64,000 nt of DNA, from positions 12,010,727 through 12,074,726 of the forward strand of contig NC_051123.1 of the NCBI RefSeq assembly GCF_014839805.1. The letters run 5' to 3'. Shown piece after piece: positions 47,238-58,712 of the stretch (the first letter of the stretch is position 1; each line of letters begins with the position of its first letter). Below the pieces are notes generated by a model. That model was not told the origin of the DNA, made no database searches, and worked only from the letters and a program-made list of their open reading frames with translations. The DNA comes from Manduca sexta (lineage: Eukaryota > Arthropoda > Insecta > Lepidoptera > Sphingidae). Both the position numbers and the translations under genes were made by a program.

Positions 47238-47921
47238 AGCTTATAACAACCTTGCCAGGAAAATATAAGCCGTATGCATTAGAAAAACTAGCCAGACTTT
47301 AAAACCACGCTCGCCAGAACACAAGATACCCATAACTCACAATGCGCGGGTCAGTTAATTTATCAACACGGCGTAAATTTATGCGCAACACTACTCGCCC
47401 GCAATCGGACAACATTTAGGTTTTTATCGACTGTTTGATTTAGTGGTGGCGGGCAAGCCAATTCCTCAAGCCGATATGTTGTGGCTGTGTACGCGGGTGT
47501 ATTCTGCAGCGCATAACTTGAGAGGCTCTCAGCAAAATGGCGCGGTTATCGCTTTTTAGGAGCTACTCAAAACTTAGAAACTTATAATTTTAAGTTTGGT
47601 AATTTTTTTACAATTTGGATATTGTATTTGCAATAAAAATTCCCCTTTTTTTATTTCAGCATATCCCCCTTTTTTTGTAATTTGGATATTACAATAAAAA
47701 ATGCCTCTAAAATTTTAGATTTCAGCATCTCCGTAAGCACACATATTTTTAATTTGAATCCACTATTAAAAAGGCATTTTATAAAGCAGACCAAATCTCC
47801 ACTAATGAGTGTAAAAAACTATCGAGTATAGAGGATATGTATAAAGTTGATATTGGCTTCATAACGCAAATATTTGCTCCAATACACCAAGAGTTTACTA
47901 CTCCAGTTTATTAGTTTTATA
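47238..47921. other. No gene recognised
   Basis: CCCCTTTTTTT blocks repeat at about 47643 and 47668 in otherwise AT-rich DNA. Confidence 0.4.
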
Positions 47922-47925
47922 TTAA

Positions 47926-48206
47926 GGCGATACCTCAAGGTCCATTTTCATACATTTTGTTTCACCTTTAATCTGGGTAACTAAACAAGTATTGGCAAGT
48001 AGAGAATTTAAATTCAAAATTTCGTCATATTAAATTTTAAAGGCCGAAATATCCATGATTATTAATTATTTTTACGTTTTTCTTTCAACTGCGAGAACTA
48101 ATCACTAACTAGACGTGAATTTAAATTCTTTACTTGCCAATACTTGTTTAGTTACCCAGATTAAAGGTGAAACAAAATGTATGAAAATGGACCTTGAGGT
48201 ATCGCC
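47926..48206. mobile_element. TTAA-flanked foldback MITE, copy 1 (281 bp)
   Basis: TTAA flanks both sides (47922-47925 and 48207-48210). The arms start GGCGATACCTCAAGGTCCAT and run about 90 bp inward with a single clear mismatch. A TTAA duplication is the hallmark of piggyBac-type insertion, but no transposase is present to confirm. A second copy lies at 62099-62350. Confidence 0.9.
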
Positions 48207-48210
48207 TTAA

Positions 48211-49920
48211 ACAAAAAGTTCATCATTAATATTTTTCCCAAAAATATTTTATGTTTTACGATTTCTTCATTATCTGCGAAATGAGAAGCATCAATAAATA
48301 AATTATTAATCACAATCTCATTAAAATACTTAAAAAGAAACAATATAATAAAAATAAAAATATATTTCTAAAAACAAAAAAATACAATAAAACAGCAACA
48401 TAAAATATAATAACGTAATAAATACCGTCAAATACGCACATATTTTTGTTTTAATTATCAATATTCGTGAAATAATAAAATATTATAGATAAATAAATTC
48501 TGTCAAAAACGGATGCAGATATTCAAATATTATTCCTAAAATTAGTTATTTTATGTGAATTGATCGTGTAAGTTGATAACGTGGTGACATTCTAGCACTT
48601 TAAAACGATCATAATTTATAATTAATGTAATTAATTTATTCATCTATTCTCAGTAGCATTTTAACTAAATATTTATGTTACATCTGCATAATATTGCTTT
48701 AGTTTTTAAATACGTTATAACCAACTGTGACAATAATATGTTAAAAAATGCTAAAAAATAACTAAACGATTTTAAAAATCGACAACTTTTCGTAGTGATT
48801 TTAAATTAACCAAGTCTTGTTGAGGTTTCAAATTAGTAAAATAATACGTTAGTTAACCGAGATTTGAATTAGTGTCCGTTATTGCGATAGGTAATGGAAT
48901 GAAAAAAATATTCGATGATTATTATTATGCTTTTTAACTGCCGTTTTGGAATTTTGGGTGTAAGTAAAATACTGGCAACTATTACTAAACAAACCTTATT
49001 ATAACTTTAAAACTTCTTAACAATAATTAATCAATTAAATTAATAAAAAGAAAAACATTTTCAAAAATCGAACATGAAAGTCGCCAACAAAAATAATTCA
49101 AAAATCGAACACTCGATAGACCCCCGCGCAGAATACGACCGCACCCCGCTACGTACGTAGGTGTACCGGAGAATACTAAAATTATTGCACTTATATTGAA
49201 TCGTGTCGCACGTTTGTTCGTTTGTTTGTCCCGTGCGGTGTCCGCGCTGTATTGACAATTAATCTTGTACTAGTCATGGCTGTATTGCGAGTTTTTGCCT
49301 GTTTTAATGTTATTCTCGGAATCTTGCGGTGAAAGGAGCGCTACTTTTTATATTTTTGTATGGAAACACGTTAGTCTTATTCTGGGTTGAGAGTAAGCAA
49401 GTAAAATACAAAAAAAATCCATAACATGAAACCCAGAACTAAAAGAAATATTATCTTTTTTACTCATTTTGTTTAAATACTAAAATAAGTTAGATATTTT
49501 TTAAAGCTTTACCAAACTCCTTAGAAATACGTTATAAAATTATTAATTTTAAACGATTCCAAATTCGAAATAGAATAACCAAATTATTTAAAAAATACGT
49601 TAATTAAGAAGATTCCAAATTCAAAATCGTATTATTTTTCTTCGTCATGCAAATTCAAATAAAACAATGGCCAGTTAGACATTAAATACACAAGTACTGT
49701 AACAGCACATCTGGTAACAATGTAAATAGCGAGTGACACGGCCACATTAGCTGGAATGCGAGTACAAATTGACATCAGCGCTGTTTCCTCTATCAATTCA
49801 TATCATCGCTTGTTCACGCTTTATTTTGGAGGTTAGCTGGACTGTACAATTGCGGCCAATGGTTAATGTGGATTAAAAAACTATTATTAATCTATTCTGT
49901 GTTGTCTCCGGCAAAATTTA
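48211..49920. other. No gene recognised
   Basis: Strongly AT-rich, with a GC-richer patch at 49120-49250. Nothing supportable. Confidence 0.45.
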
Positions 49921-50306
49921 TATACAGGATCATTTTGACATTGCTTTACTAAATGAAATCACATAATGATCTTCTTGAAAATAATAGTTGCTCGAACGGT
50001 TGATGCATAATAAAAAAGTCAAAGTTTTGAACAAAATAAATAGCAATAAAATTACATTTAATAATACGCCCTCTTGTTGTTATTACTAATCTAAGAGAAT
50101 TAGTTGTAGCGGTAACATCATACTTTCAGTCAGAAATACACTCACACGCCATATTCGCACTAAACTACAAAACGATCAGAAAAGTAAAATTGGGATTATT
50201 GGTGAAAATATTCGTTATTTATGGATGATTTTTGGCACAATGTTAGCAGATGTGAAAACTAGTTTGTGGTTTAATTTATTGAGGCACTGTCAAAATGACC
50301 CTGCAT
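49921..50306. mobile_element. MITE family E, complete copy
   Basis: Ends are TATACAGGATCATTTTGACA and TGTCAAAATGACCCTGCATT. The interior has TAGCGGTAACATCATACTTTC and GGCACAATGTTAGCAG, as in 3128-3388. Confidence 0.85.
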
Positions 50307-50611
50307 TTTGATAACATTAAATTTTTTTAAAAGAGAACTTGATGTGGTAGAAAAAATTACATTCGTTACGATATTTATTACAATAATCGAAAAACAAACA
50401 AGTAATTTGTAAGCTATAAAGAACCTTATAATACATGTCACTATGACGAGCGGAGAGCCTTCATATACAATCTGAGTTAATAATTACTTGATTTATATTT
50501 ATTATACAATGTTTACATATTAGGTAATGTGCTGTCGACATATTTATAATATATTGCAGTATTATTTATTATTAGCACAGGTTACACCTCGAATGTATAA
50601 CACTAACACCT
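50307..50611. other. No gene recognised
   Basis: AT-rich, unassigned. Confidence 0.4.
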
Positions 50612-50764
50612 TTTTTTATCGCTTTGAATGACGAGACTAGCTTGCCGTCCCGTTTGTAAGCGATACGACCGCCCATAAACAGTAGGAACACCATCCAAAA
50701 TCTTGAATTACAAAGTATTGTTTGGTATTCCACTGCGCTCGCCATCCTGAGACATGAGATGTTG

Positions 50765-50818
50765 TATTATACACAATATACAACTATAAAATGTAAGTTT
50801 ATAGTTATTGTGTCACAA
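50765..50818. mobile_element. 54-bp palindromic insertion with ATGTTG duplication
   Basis: Compared with the uninterrupted family C copies, 54 bases are inserted, flanked by ATGTTG at 50759-50764 and 50819-50824. ACACAATA...ACTATAAA pairs with TTTATAGTTATTGTGT around a 7-base loop. Too small to code; perhaps a minimal MITE. Confidence 0.65.
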
Positions 50819-50852
50819 ATGTTGATGTCCTATTATGTCTAGTAGTTAAACC

Positions 50853-51015
50853 ATTGGCGAAGCGTGCCTCTAAGCCGATTCCTGGCGGCTTTCCTTTACG
50901 TAAATTTTCTGTAGAATCCAAAATTATCATTAGAACGATTTGCAGAGCGCATTCATGCACATAGTATCTATATGGTGTTCTTTCGGAAAATTCCACCTTT
51001 CGCCACTGAATTGCA
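50853..51015. mobile_element. Family D element, inserted in family C
   Basis: Its ends are the short inverted repeats CATTGGCGAA and TTCGCCACTG. Interior landmarks are AAATTATCATTAGAACGATT and TTCTTTCGGAAAATTCC. The site is inside the family C sequence GGCCAGTG...TAACTACTAG. Confidence 0.7.
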
Positions 51016-51394
51016 CTGGCCACACTGTTCTTCAAACCGGAACATAGCAGTAATTACACACTGCTGCGTGGTAGAAATAGACATCGCGGTGGTACCCAGG
51101 CGGACTCACATATGAGAGACCTACCACTAGTAACCATTTGTGCAATATTATTAACATATTATTCAAAGTTAGAGACTAATGAAATCCTGACTGATTTAAT
51201 TACGATTTAAACTTCTTAGAATTGGTTAACATAGTATTGCTACAGTTCAAGGCGAAATCAAATTGAGATACTAGAATATGCAAAACAGATAAATATGAAT
51301 TATTAGTGACATTAAAATGGTAAGTGCATTTGATGAAACTTGAAGATTTATAAAAATCATTTTAGCTCTAAACCTTATGAAATATTAAAATGTA

Positions 51395-51467
51395 TGTTTC
51401 CGCCCGGGATCGAACCGGGGGCCTTGTGCGTGTAAAGCACACGTGATAACCGCTACACTACGGAAAC
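51395..51467 (-). tRNA. tRNA-Val (anticodon TAC)
   Basis: A 73-nt cloverleaf nearly identical to the CAC gene at 45979. Acceptor and T arms pair fully. The wobble base is T (TAC), with C at the base after AAGG. T4 follows about five bases after the end. It could be a true valine isoacceptor made by one anticodon change, or a slightly mutated CAC copy. Confidence 0.9.
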
Positions 51468-51521
51468 TTGATGAATGTACGTAAAAGAAACACTGTGTAG
51501 ACACAAATGTTTAACAATTGA

Positions 51522-51741
51522 CTGGTGGCAGGATATATTTTATATTCGCCCGGATAGCGACTACCCTACACGAGGTATTAAAACCCGCCATAGTGGCCCA
51601 CGTAAGTGTCGCGTTCCGGGATCAACCTGTATATATCCGGCTCCAACAGGCCTGCATAATTGTGTCGACTGTAATAATCATCTCGTCAGTCGACATTCCA
51701 TTCTCACTCCACTTACCATCAGGTGTAGAGGTCACTTTGCT
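51522..51741 (+). repeat. Interspersed repeat family B, copy 3
   Basis: It begins GGTGGCAGGATATATTTTAT and has GGATAGCGACTACCCTAC, CCACGTAAGTGTCGCGTTCC and GGGATCAACCTGTATA. A perfect hairpin TGTCGACTG (51663-51671) / CAGTCGACA (51687-51695) follows, then ACCATCAGGTGTAGAGG. It begins about 55 bp from the tRNA gene. Overlapping open frames are accidental. Confidence 0.85.
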
Positions 51742-52157
51742 CGTAAAAATCATAAATCCCGAACGCCCGAACATCAGCTCCGACAGTGTAAAGCTAAGCA
51801 AATACCAGTCCACAATAAAATTGATTGGTATGAAACTACATCCTCTGCCTACGCGTTCGAACATGCTATATCATAGTCATTTTTATAGTTCTCTGCCCAC
51901 ACCCTCGCCGATAATGCTCTGATGTTTCATCATAGCTTCCAATTTGTCAATTGGGGATAGTAAGTAGTACGTCTTATTTCGTTTGCAGACTATTTATTTT
52001 GTTACAGGACCATCGTTACATGATGTTTACAAGCATTTTTACAAGTCTTATTATTAATAAAAGAAACTTAAAGTCATTAAAAGTACATTACTAGATTGCA
52101 TATTATATATAATATGGATATATTATTATCACGCGGCTCTATATTATATTCAATGTG

Positions 52158-52378
52158 CAAATCTATCTATACATATTATAAAAAAGTCCCTTTTTCTGTC
52201 TGTCTGTATGTTATCGATTTTCTCAAAATCTACTGAACGGATTTTTATGAAATTTGGTATGGAGATAGTTTAAGACCCTGGGAAGGTTATAGGCGACTTT
52301 CTATCCCGGGAAAATATATAGCGGGACTTTTATCCTTTCTCCTTCACGCAGGCGAAGTCGCGAGCGTAAGCTCATTGA
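52158..52378 (+). repeat. Degraded AT-rich repeat (GGCGAAGTCGCG end)
   Basis: CTATCTATACATATTATAAA, a TCTGTCTGTCTGTATG stretch, CGGATTTTTATGAAATTTGG and CAGGCGAAGTCGCGAGCGTA are the landmarks of a very common lepidopteran interspersed repeat, possibly Helitron-related. Confidence 0.55.
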
Positions 52379-54499
52379 ATTATAATTATACCTTGATTCT
52401 GTGTTTTTGAGTTAAAATTTCCAATAATCCCGAAAGATAAATAAATGGGGAACAATAAATTGTTTTATCTAATTCTTACCAATATCAAAATTAAAAATCT
52501 TATTTTTGGATTCGAAGTATAAATTAACATAGAACTTCCAATAGTTTGCCACCGATTTGTAGAATTGTAATTGCGCATCAGTATGAAGACCTACCTCGGG
52601 ATAAAATCTGTCATTATTTCACCATAAATAAACCTACATTATATGTATATCAATATATATTCTATGTTAATTAACCAAAGATATCTTGAGACTCATTCCG
52701 AAAATAATTCTCCGAATAAAAATCCGGTTATATAATTATGCATTGAAAACCTATCAAATTTCATCAAACTACATTCAGCATTTTATATGTACACTATCAA
52801 ACATCCTAATATCTATGCAAAATATAAATGTTGGTAGAAAATACGATTTCAATAAAGACATTAAACAATAAAGTTACAGATTAGACATCAGGGCTAAATT
52901 TGTGTTCCAAAAGTTGTTACCAATTGGTAATAAGCATCGATATAATATGTACTACGTACTAGATTTGGCGTTCCGAACTTTCACTGTGTTCAAACTGACT
53001 TTAGTATGGTCAATATTGACAGCTTGCGGTTGTACGGAGTGGCGCTCATGATATAAGAACTCGAGTCTAAGTGTAAACCTGGATTTTAATAAAAAAATAT
53101 TAGTTAAATAAGTTAAATTATTTGTTGTTCAAGTAAATAAATAAGTTATGACAGTGACGTTTTGGTTGCCATTTTAGTTCAGATTTTGAACAAATAATTT
53201 ATATGGACGTACGTGTCTATAGAATATACGTCAATGTTAATAAGTCGTTGTCTTATTTGATATGTCCGTGTGACAAGATGTCACAGCGTCTTAAACTTTA
53301 ATCCAAAAATGCCATATTTACAGATAATATGCTTATATGCGCATTAAAAACGTGCAAATCACGATATGGAAACTATATCAAGTATGTTTACATTGATGTT
53401 TTGCTATTTTTGATAAATTGAGTAATCATCGCATGAGCGAAAAATTATTGTATGACAATGTTCTTAATATCCGCTCTATATAATCTTAGAATTCAATAAT
53501 AAAGGTGTAAGAGTGTTTTTTGTTGCCAAAGATGAGTATACAAATATATCCAATATACTTCCCTTAACCCCATAGAAAACTAGTCAAATCATGTTACAAA
53601 ACTTACACAAATAATGCCTGACTTAGGAATCGAATAGAAGTGCCACAGCAAATATAAGCCGCCATTATACCAAGATGGCGCCTAACAATCACCGTTTTAA
53701 AATCTAATATCATTAATAATTATATTATTTATGTTTAATCTAAAGATTATCTTCCGTACACAGCCGGCCAGTAATTCCGGGCATCCAACTAATTTTATAA
53801 TTCGGCGTGACGAACGAGATCTCAAAACACCTCGTATCAATACACGGTTATCGGACATCGGGAAACACCGAAACTCATTGATTTATATGAGAAATTATCG
53901 GTATCAAACAATCAAAAATATACTCTAAATTTAAACACCAAGGTAGATATTTGATTGGCGTTTATTGGAGATTTTGTATTGTCAGTATAAGTAGGATTTT
54001 GAGTTTATTGCAGAATGTAATAAAAATCATTTTCGAATGACAAACCAATGGTAGCATACCACCAAAGTAGAGATCTGCCGGTTTCTGAGTGATTTATACG
54101 CCATACGGTGTATTAAAAGTTTTGTTTCGTTTTTAAAATGTTCAAATCTTTAATTTATGGTCTCAAAATCGAAAGGTCCGATTAAATTATGTCCAATACT
54201 ATTTAGATTTATTGCGTTTGGGCGCTTTGTGCTTCCTCTGTTTGTGTATTCAGTTTTTTATTTAATTCCAATTTGATACCTTTCTTTGAAAGGCAGTGGA
54301 TGACTTGTCCGATTCAAGTTTTTAGTTCGGTTATGAATTATGAGTTTTTCTTTGTGATACCATAGGTTTAGTGGTATATAAGGCTGTGCATCCAATTAAC
54401 CTCTAGGTTCAATTCCAAAACGAGATATAATAGTGACTTATATCAAAAAAACATAGTAAAGACATAATTACTTACTAAAACATTCTAACTATGCAAAAA
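52379..54499. other. No gene recognised
   Basis: AT-rich, no coding signal, no assigned repeat. Confidence 0.45.
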
Positions 54500-54572
54500 T
54501 GTTTTCGCCCGGGATCGAACCGGGGACCTTATGCGTGTGAAGCACACGTGATAATCGCTACACTACGGAAAC
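54500..54572 (-). tRNA. tRNA-Val (anticodon CAC), one acceptor mismatch
   Basis: The same 73-nt scaffold. Acceptor GTTTCCG faces CGAAAAC, leaving one C-A mismatch. Other private changes are G to A in the D loop region (GCGATTATC) and C to T in the variable-region side (GCATAAGG). A T5 terminator follows after three bases, with the same ACATTTTTGC flank as the gene at 45979. It may be a recent duplicate on its way to decay. Confidence 0.85.
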
Positions 54573-54684
54573 TTGTTAAATACTTGCGAATAAACATGAC
54601 CAAGATAGAATGCTACAATCATACCAAATATTAACAAAACAATGAATAGCTGTTCACAAGTTTCAAGTTAATATTTGACAGTTA

Positions 54685-54990
54685 TCGCACTGGTGGTATC
54701 TCATATGTGAGAGTCCGCCTAGGTAGGTACCACCTCAATGACTATTTTTGCCGCCAAGCAGCAGTGTGTAGTCACTGTTGTGTTCCAGTTTGAAGGACAT
54801 TGTAGCCAGTGTAACTATTGGATGTAAGACTTAACATCTCATGTCTCAGGATGGCGAGCGCAGTGGAATACTAAACAATACTTTGTAATACAAGGTGTTG
54901 GATAGTGTTTCTACTGTATATGGTCGGTCGTATTACCATCAGGTGAACGGCAAGCTCGTCACGTCATTCAAAGCAATAAAAAAAGAGCTA
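54685..54990 (+). repeat. LINE-3'-end-like family C, most complete copy
   Basis: Continuous from CTGGTGGTATCTCATATGTG through CAGCAGTGTGTAGTCACTGT, GACTTAACATCTCATGTCTC and GGCAAGCTCGTCACGTCATT to an AAAAAA end. No coding frame. Probably the untranslated 3' end of a LINE; the clade is unknown. Confidence 0.8.
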
Positions 54991-56095
54991 ATGTAGATAG
55001 TACTCATTTTATTACTATTTATTTAGAAGTATAGATTAGTTTGACTTTTGTATTCTTCGACTTCGACTTCGACTTATACATTTATATGATGACTAGCAGT
55101 TACTTAGGAGTTGTAAAACAGGTCCTAACACTAGTACAAGAAACAAATTTACGATCAAAACGAACAGTAAGAAGGCGTGTTGTAAAACAAAGATAATAAA
55201 CAGCAAATAGCACTGAATAGCAAATATCTACAATTGAACAGACTTTTTCGCGGAGAAAATATGCGTTATCGCTACCACCACTTTATATGTGGGCACGATA
55301 CCCACTGCCTATCCCTAGACAGGCAAAAGGCGTGATAAGATGTCCGTTAATTATATTTTTAAATAAACTAAACAATTGAGTATTATCAAACACGACATAA
55401 TTTAGTTCTAATTGATTGAAATTTATGATGTAAACGTGTAGAGGATGTCCAAATCAACATCGATATAAAAATACTCATATGATGCGCATACGCATGCTAA
55501 GTACAAAGCAAACAACTGATGACCGCTGCGTGCTTGATTAAACACACATTCGGTGTACAGCCGATGCCTTAATTACTACTGTTTGCTAGTGATGCAGTCT
55601 AACAATAGTTGTCGATAGTTTTGTATTCTATCGTATAAGTTTATAGGTAGGTACTACATATGTTTTTTTTTTTCAAAAACAGGCGCGTAAAATATTGTAT
55701 CCCGAGATATATTGTAATGCCCAAACATGATATTTTAATGGTAATAAATAAAATTGAATGTACTTTTTTTATTATTTTTACAGTACTTAACATACTTTTT
55801 AACAACATATTTAATTGACCTTTTCTTTTATTCTGACTTAGTACGTGTGAGCCAGTTACTAGCACAATATAAATATTATATCTGCCCTCAAACTGGCGTA
55901 CAAGAACTACTCTTGCAAAACATAATCATATAAATACATTGTCATAACTATTCTATTATATAAAGTGTTCCAGAGTTATGAATATTAAATCGAAAACTAT
56001 GAAATATCGCGGAACATACATGGGAGTGATTCGAATACCCCAAAGGGTTCTCTGTCTCTAGACGTCCGCTTGACACTATTTTCTGGGACACTCTG
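54991..56095. other. No gene recognised
   Basis: A SINE-tail-like patch (CACTGCCTATCCCTAGACAG) lies at about 55302-55325. The rest is AT-rich. Confidence 0.4.
55055..55075. repeat. CTTCGA microsatellite
   Basis: Three and a half copies of CTTCGA. Confidence 0.85.
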
Positions 56096-56410
56096 TATAA
56101 AGCTGAAGAGTTTGATTATTTATTTGGACGCGCTAATCTCAGGAACTACTCGTTCGAATTAAAAAAATATTTCAATGTTATATCGCCTATTTGACGAGGA
56201 AGGCTATAGGCTATATAATATCACGCGATGACCAATAGGATCGGAGCATTTATTCCTTTTGAGAGCTTCCGTTGTGTGTGCTGCGTAAACAGTTAAAGTT
56301 AGACAACAATCATGTATGACGGAAATGTTCCACTTAATAATTATCAAAAAATATATTATAAAACAAAGTCCCTCGCTCCATCTGTCTGTATGTCAAAACG
56401 CGATAAGCTT
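56096..56410 (+). repeat. Degraded AT-rich interspersed repeats
   Basis: AAGCTGAAGAGTTTGATTAT, CGCTAATCTCAGGAACTACT and GAGGAAGGCTATAGGCTATA are landmarks of a very common lepidopteran repeat. A second start-like piece (AAAAGTCCC-type, with CTGTCTGTATG) follows at about 56345-56410. Confidence 0.6.
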
Positions 56411-57057
56411 AACAAAATATACAATACAATCAATAAACTTTTGTAATATTTATTGCCTTCATTTATGAGCCTTTATTGTGGCCTTTATTCACCTGACTGA
56501 TGTAGAAAATAATTTATTTATATTATTGTTTAGGTGAAATATTATGTCTATGAACAAGAGAGGCTCCTTCGATAATTGTCGGAATTATGCCGGCCTTATT
56601 AAAAGTACATCACCTATAAAATAACTCGCTAAAGTTATTACAGCATTTCTTTATGTATTTACTCGTTAGCCAATAAACACTTGTGATCTAACATCACTAT
56701 CGGTATCGATAAATCGACACACTCCCCCATCACTACAGGTGTTAATAACTCTAACACCAGAGTCATTGAATATGGTCGTAATAGTAATTATTTTTAATTA
56801 ATAATCAACACGCCATTAGTGCTGTGCTCGTAATAAGGATGTGCTTATGTCGATGTCCCTTCGGTAGTTTAAATTTGTTATTAACCTCTTCGGCTGTGTG
56901 TGTGTGTGTCATATTGAATTTCTTTGAAAATAATTAACTCTTGTTACGAGATATTTGATTACATTTTTAATTGTTATTTTATTCATACCGTCACTCTGTA
57001 TTTTTCAAAGGATTGCCTAAGAATGAGTAATTAAGGATTTGTAGTTTCAGACTTGTT
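56411..57057. other. No gene recognised; GT repeat
   Basis: A GT microsatellite lies at about 56895-56910. Nothing else is assigned. Confidence 0.45.
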
Positions 57058-57142
57058 TAGTGGCGATAGCCTAGTTAGAAGAGGAACAGACTTCTGAGAC
57101 GAATGTCCGCAGGTTCAAATACCAAGAACACCTCTGACTACA
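57058..57142 (+). mobile_element. SINE family A, tRNA-like head only
   Basis: GTGGCGATAGCCTAGTTAG (A box) and GTCCGCAGGTTCAAATACC (B box) are followed by CACCTCTGACTA, where family identity stops. Confidence 0.8.
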
Positions 57143-57187
57143 CAGACATAAATGTTTAATAATCTTATTGATATCAAAACCAATTTG

Positions 57188-57395
57188 CTGGTAAGATGTG
57201 TTTTATATCCGGTCGGATAGCGACCACAAGGTGTTAAATCCACCATATTAGTTCACGTAAGTGTCGCATTCCGGGATCAGCCTGTGTATATCCGGCTCCA
57301 ACAGGCCGGCATAATTGTGTCGACTGACAAGGGGTAATCATCTCTCGTCAGTCGACATTCTATTGGACTCCATTCCACTTGGGTCACTATGCCGC
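57188..57395 (+). repeat. Interspersed repeat family B, copy 4
   Basis: It has the best internal hairpin of the family: TGTCGACTGAC (57318-57328) and GTCAGTCGACA (57347-57357), 11 bp perfect with an 18-base loop. Other landmarks are GGATAGCGACCACAAGGTG, CATTCCGGGATCAGCCTGTG and CCAACAGGCCGGCATAATTG. Confidence 0.85.
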
Positions 57396-57679
57396 GCCAA
57401 TATTTAAAAAAAGAATAGTACGTCATGATGTCGCCCACAAGGTTTTTTAAAAGTTTTGCGACAGAAATATATCTATATTTAATAAGATGTGGTTATAGGT
57501 AGATTTTACCGTTATTACAGTTAATGCCAAAACTAATTTACTACTCTAGCTTAGTTATTTTAAACTATTTGATCAGTAAATGGGACAAATACATAAATCA
57601 AGCGAATTTGAATTTCGGAACGATATTGACTGTTTGAAGATCCGTCAAAGATAAAACAAAATTAAAAGTCTCAAATTAA

Positions 57680-58075
57680 AATGGCAAAATATATGTGGTT
57701 CACTATTATAAGTATATGTTATATAGCTTTAAAGTTTTACCGGGATAAATCTCCCTCTGTATATTTTTCCTGAAACATCGTGAGGAAACCTGCACACCTG
57801 AGAAGTTCTCTATAGGAATTTCGAGGGTGTGTGAAGTCTACCAACCCGCACTAGGCCAGCGTGGTGGACTAAGGCCTTATCCCTCTCAGTAGTAGGAGGC
57901 CTGTGCCCATCAGTGGGACAGTATATAATACAGGGCTGATATTATTATATTATTATATTTTCCTGGGATAAAATATAGCCTATACCACTCTGGAATAATG
58001 AAGTTTGGTAGTTCCTGAGATAACCCCTTTTACACAAAACAAGCAATCTTTCATCTTTATTTATTAGTGTAGATT
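57680..58075 (-). repeat. Degraded AT-rich repeat, split by a SINE
   Basis: TTTACCGGGATAAATC at about 57737-57752 and GGGATAAAATATAGCCTATA with CTGAGATAACCCC downstream flank the SINE insert at 57773-57957. It ends near TTATTAGTGTAGAT, typical of these repeats in minus orientation. Confidence 0.5.
57773..57957 (+). mobile_element. SINE family A, 5'-truncated, with target duplication
   Basis: From AAACATCGTGAGGAAACCTG to an ATT tail, flanked by TTTTCCTG on both sides (57765-57772 and 57958-57965). The duplication shows that this is an independent truncated insertion. Confidence 0.85.
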
Positions 58076-58221
58076 TGATGTGCATAAAGTTATTTGGCAC
58101 CAATGAAATATATAGTTACAGTTTTTGGCGTAAGCTCTTTAACTTGTATTATAAAACACTGTATATCCATATCCACTGTAAATTATAACTAATTAAGATC
58201 TAAATAGGTAGTTCTACCTAC

Positions 58222-58389
58222 AAAAGTTATACAAATTTGATTTCTTTTTACTAAATAAAACAAGAAATATAATTAGTACATTTGAAAGTATTTTAGGTCA
58301 CATACTATTAAAAGTTATACAATTTTTATTTCTTTTTACTAAATGAAACAGGATATATAATGAGTACATTTGAAAGTGTTTTAGGTTCA
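58222..58389. repeat. Tandem duplication, ~80-bp unit
   Basis: Two units (58222-58300 and 58310-58389) share AAAAGTTATACAA, ATTTCTTTTTACTAAAT and GTACATTTGAAAGT, with about ten scattered differences. Confidence 0.85.
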
Positions 58390-58494
58390 ATTTTGTGTGT
58401 CAGTGTGAGTATATAATAACCTAATAACATAAAAAGCGTGATTGTGTGTCGTTTACCATCAATCGTAGCTCGTCTCGTCATTTAGTTTTAAAAA

Positions 58495-58712
58495 ACATCA
58501 TCATCATCAGCCTACAGCTGTCCACTGCCAGGCCTCCCCTAAAGCGCGCCACGCTGTTTGGTCCTCCGCTCTCCTCATCCAGTGTCCACCGGCGATCCTG
58601 TGAATATCGTCGGACCAGCGGGTCGGAGGTCGTCCTATGCTACGCTTACCGAGACGCGGTCTCCACTCTAGGACTCGTCTGCTCCAGCGGCCATTATTCA
58701 TCATTAAAAAAC
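58495..58712 (-). mobile_element. RTE-like LINE 3' end, fragment
   Basis: Minus-strand coding runs through VLEWRPRLGKRSIGRPPTRW, SDDIHRIAGGHW and ALGEA to a stop, then a GATGATGATG tail (plus-strand CATCATCATCATC at 58497). It is the typical RTE-type C-terminus, 5'-truncated. Confidence 0.85.

Larger units (their letters stand above)
50612..51133 (-). repeat. Family C repeat carrying two insertions
   Basis: Minus-strand family C. The 5' part at 51018-51133 has GGTGGTAGGT-like and CTCATATGTGAGTCCGCCTG landmarks. The 3' part is at 50612-50852. Between them lies family D (50853-51015). A 54-bp palindromic insert lies at 50765-50818. The copy therefore records three events. Confidence 0.8.

Noticed and set aside
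51475..51922. Two overlapping ~134-codon frames
   Set aside because: They cover repeat family B in different frames and match no protein.
57058..57957. One SINE split by an insertion
   Set aside because: The 3' piece has its own TTTTCCTG target duplication and about 60 bp of the SINE body is missing between pieces, so they are separate insertions.
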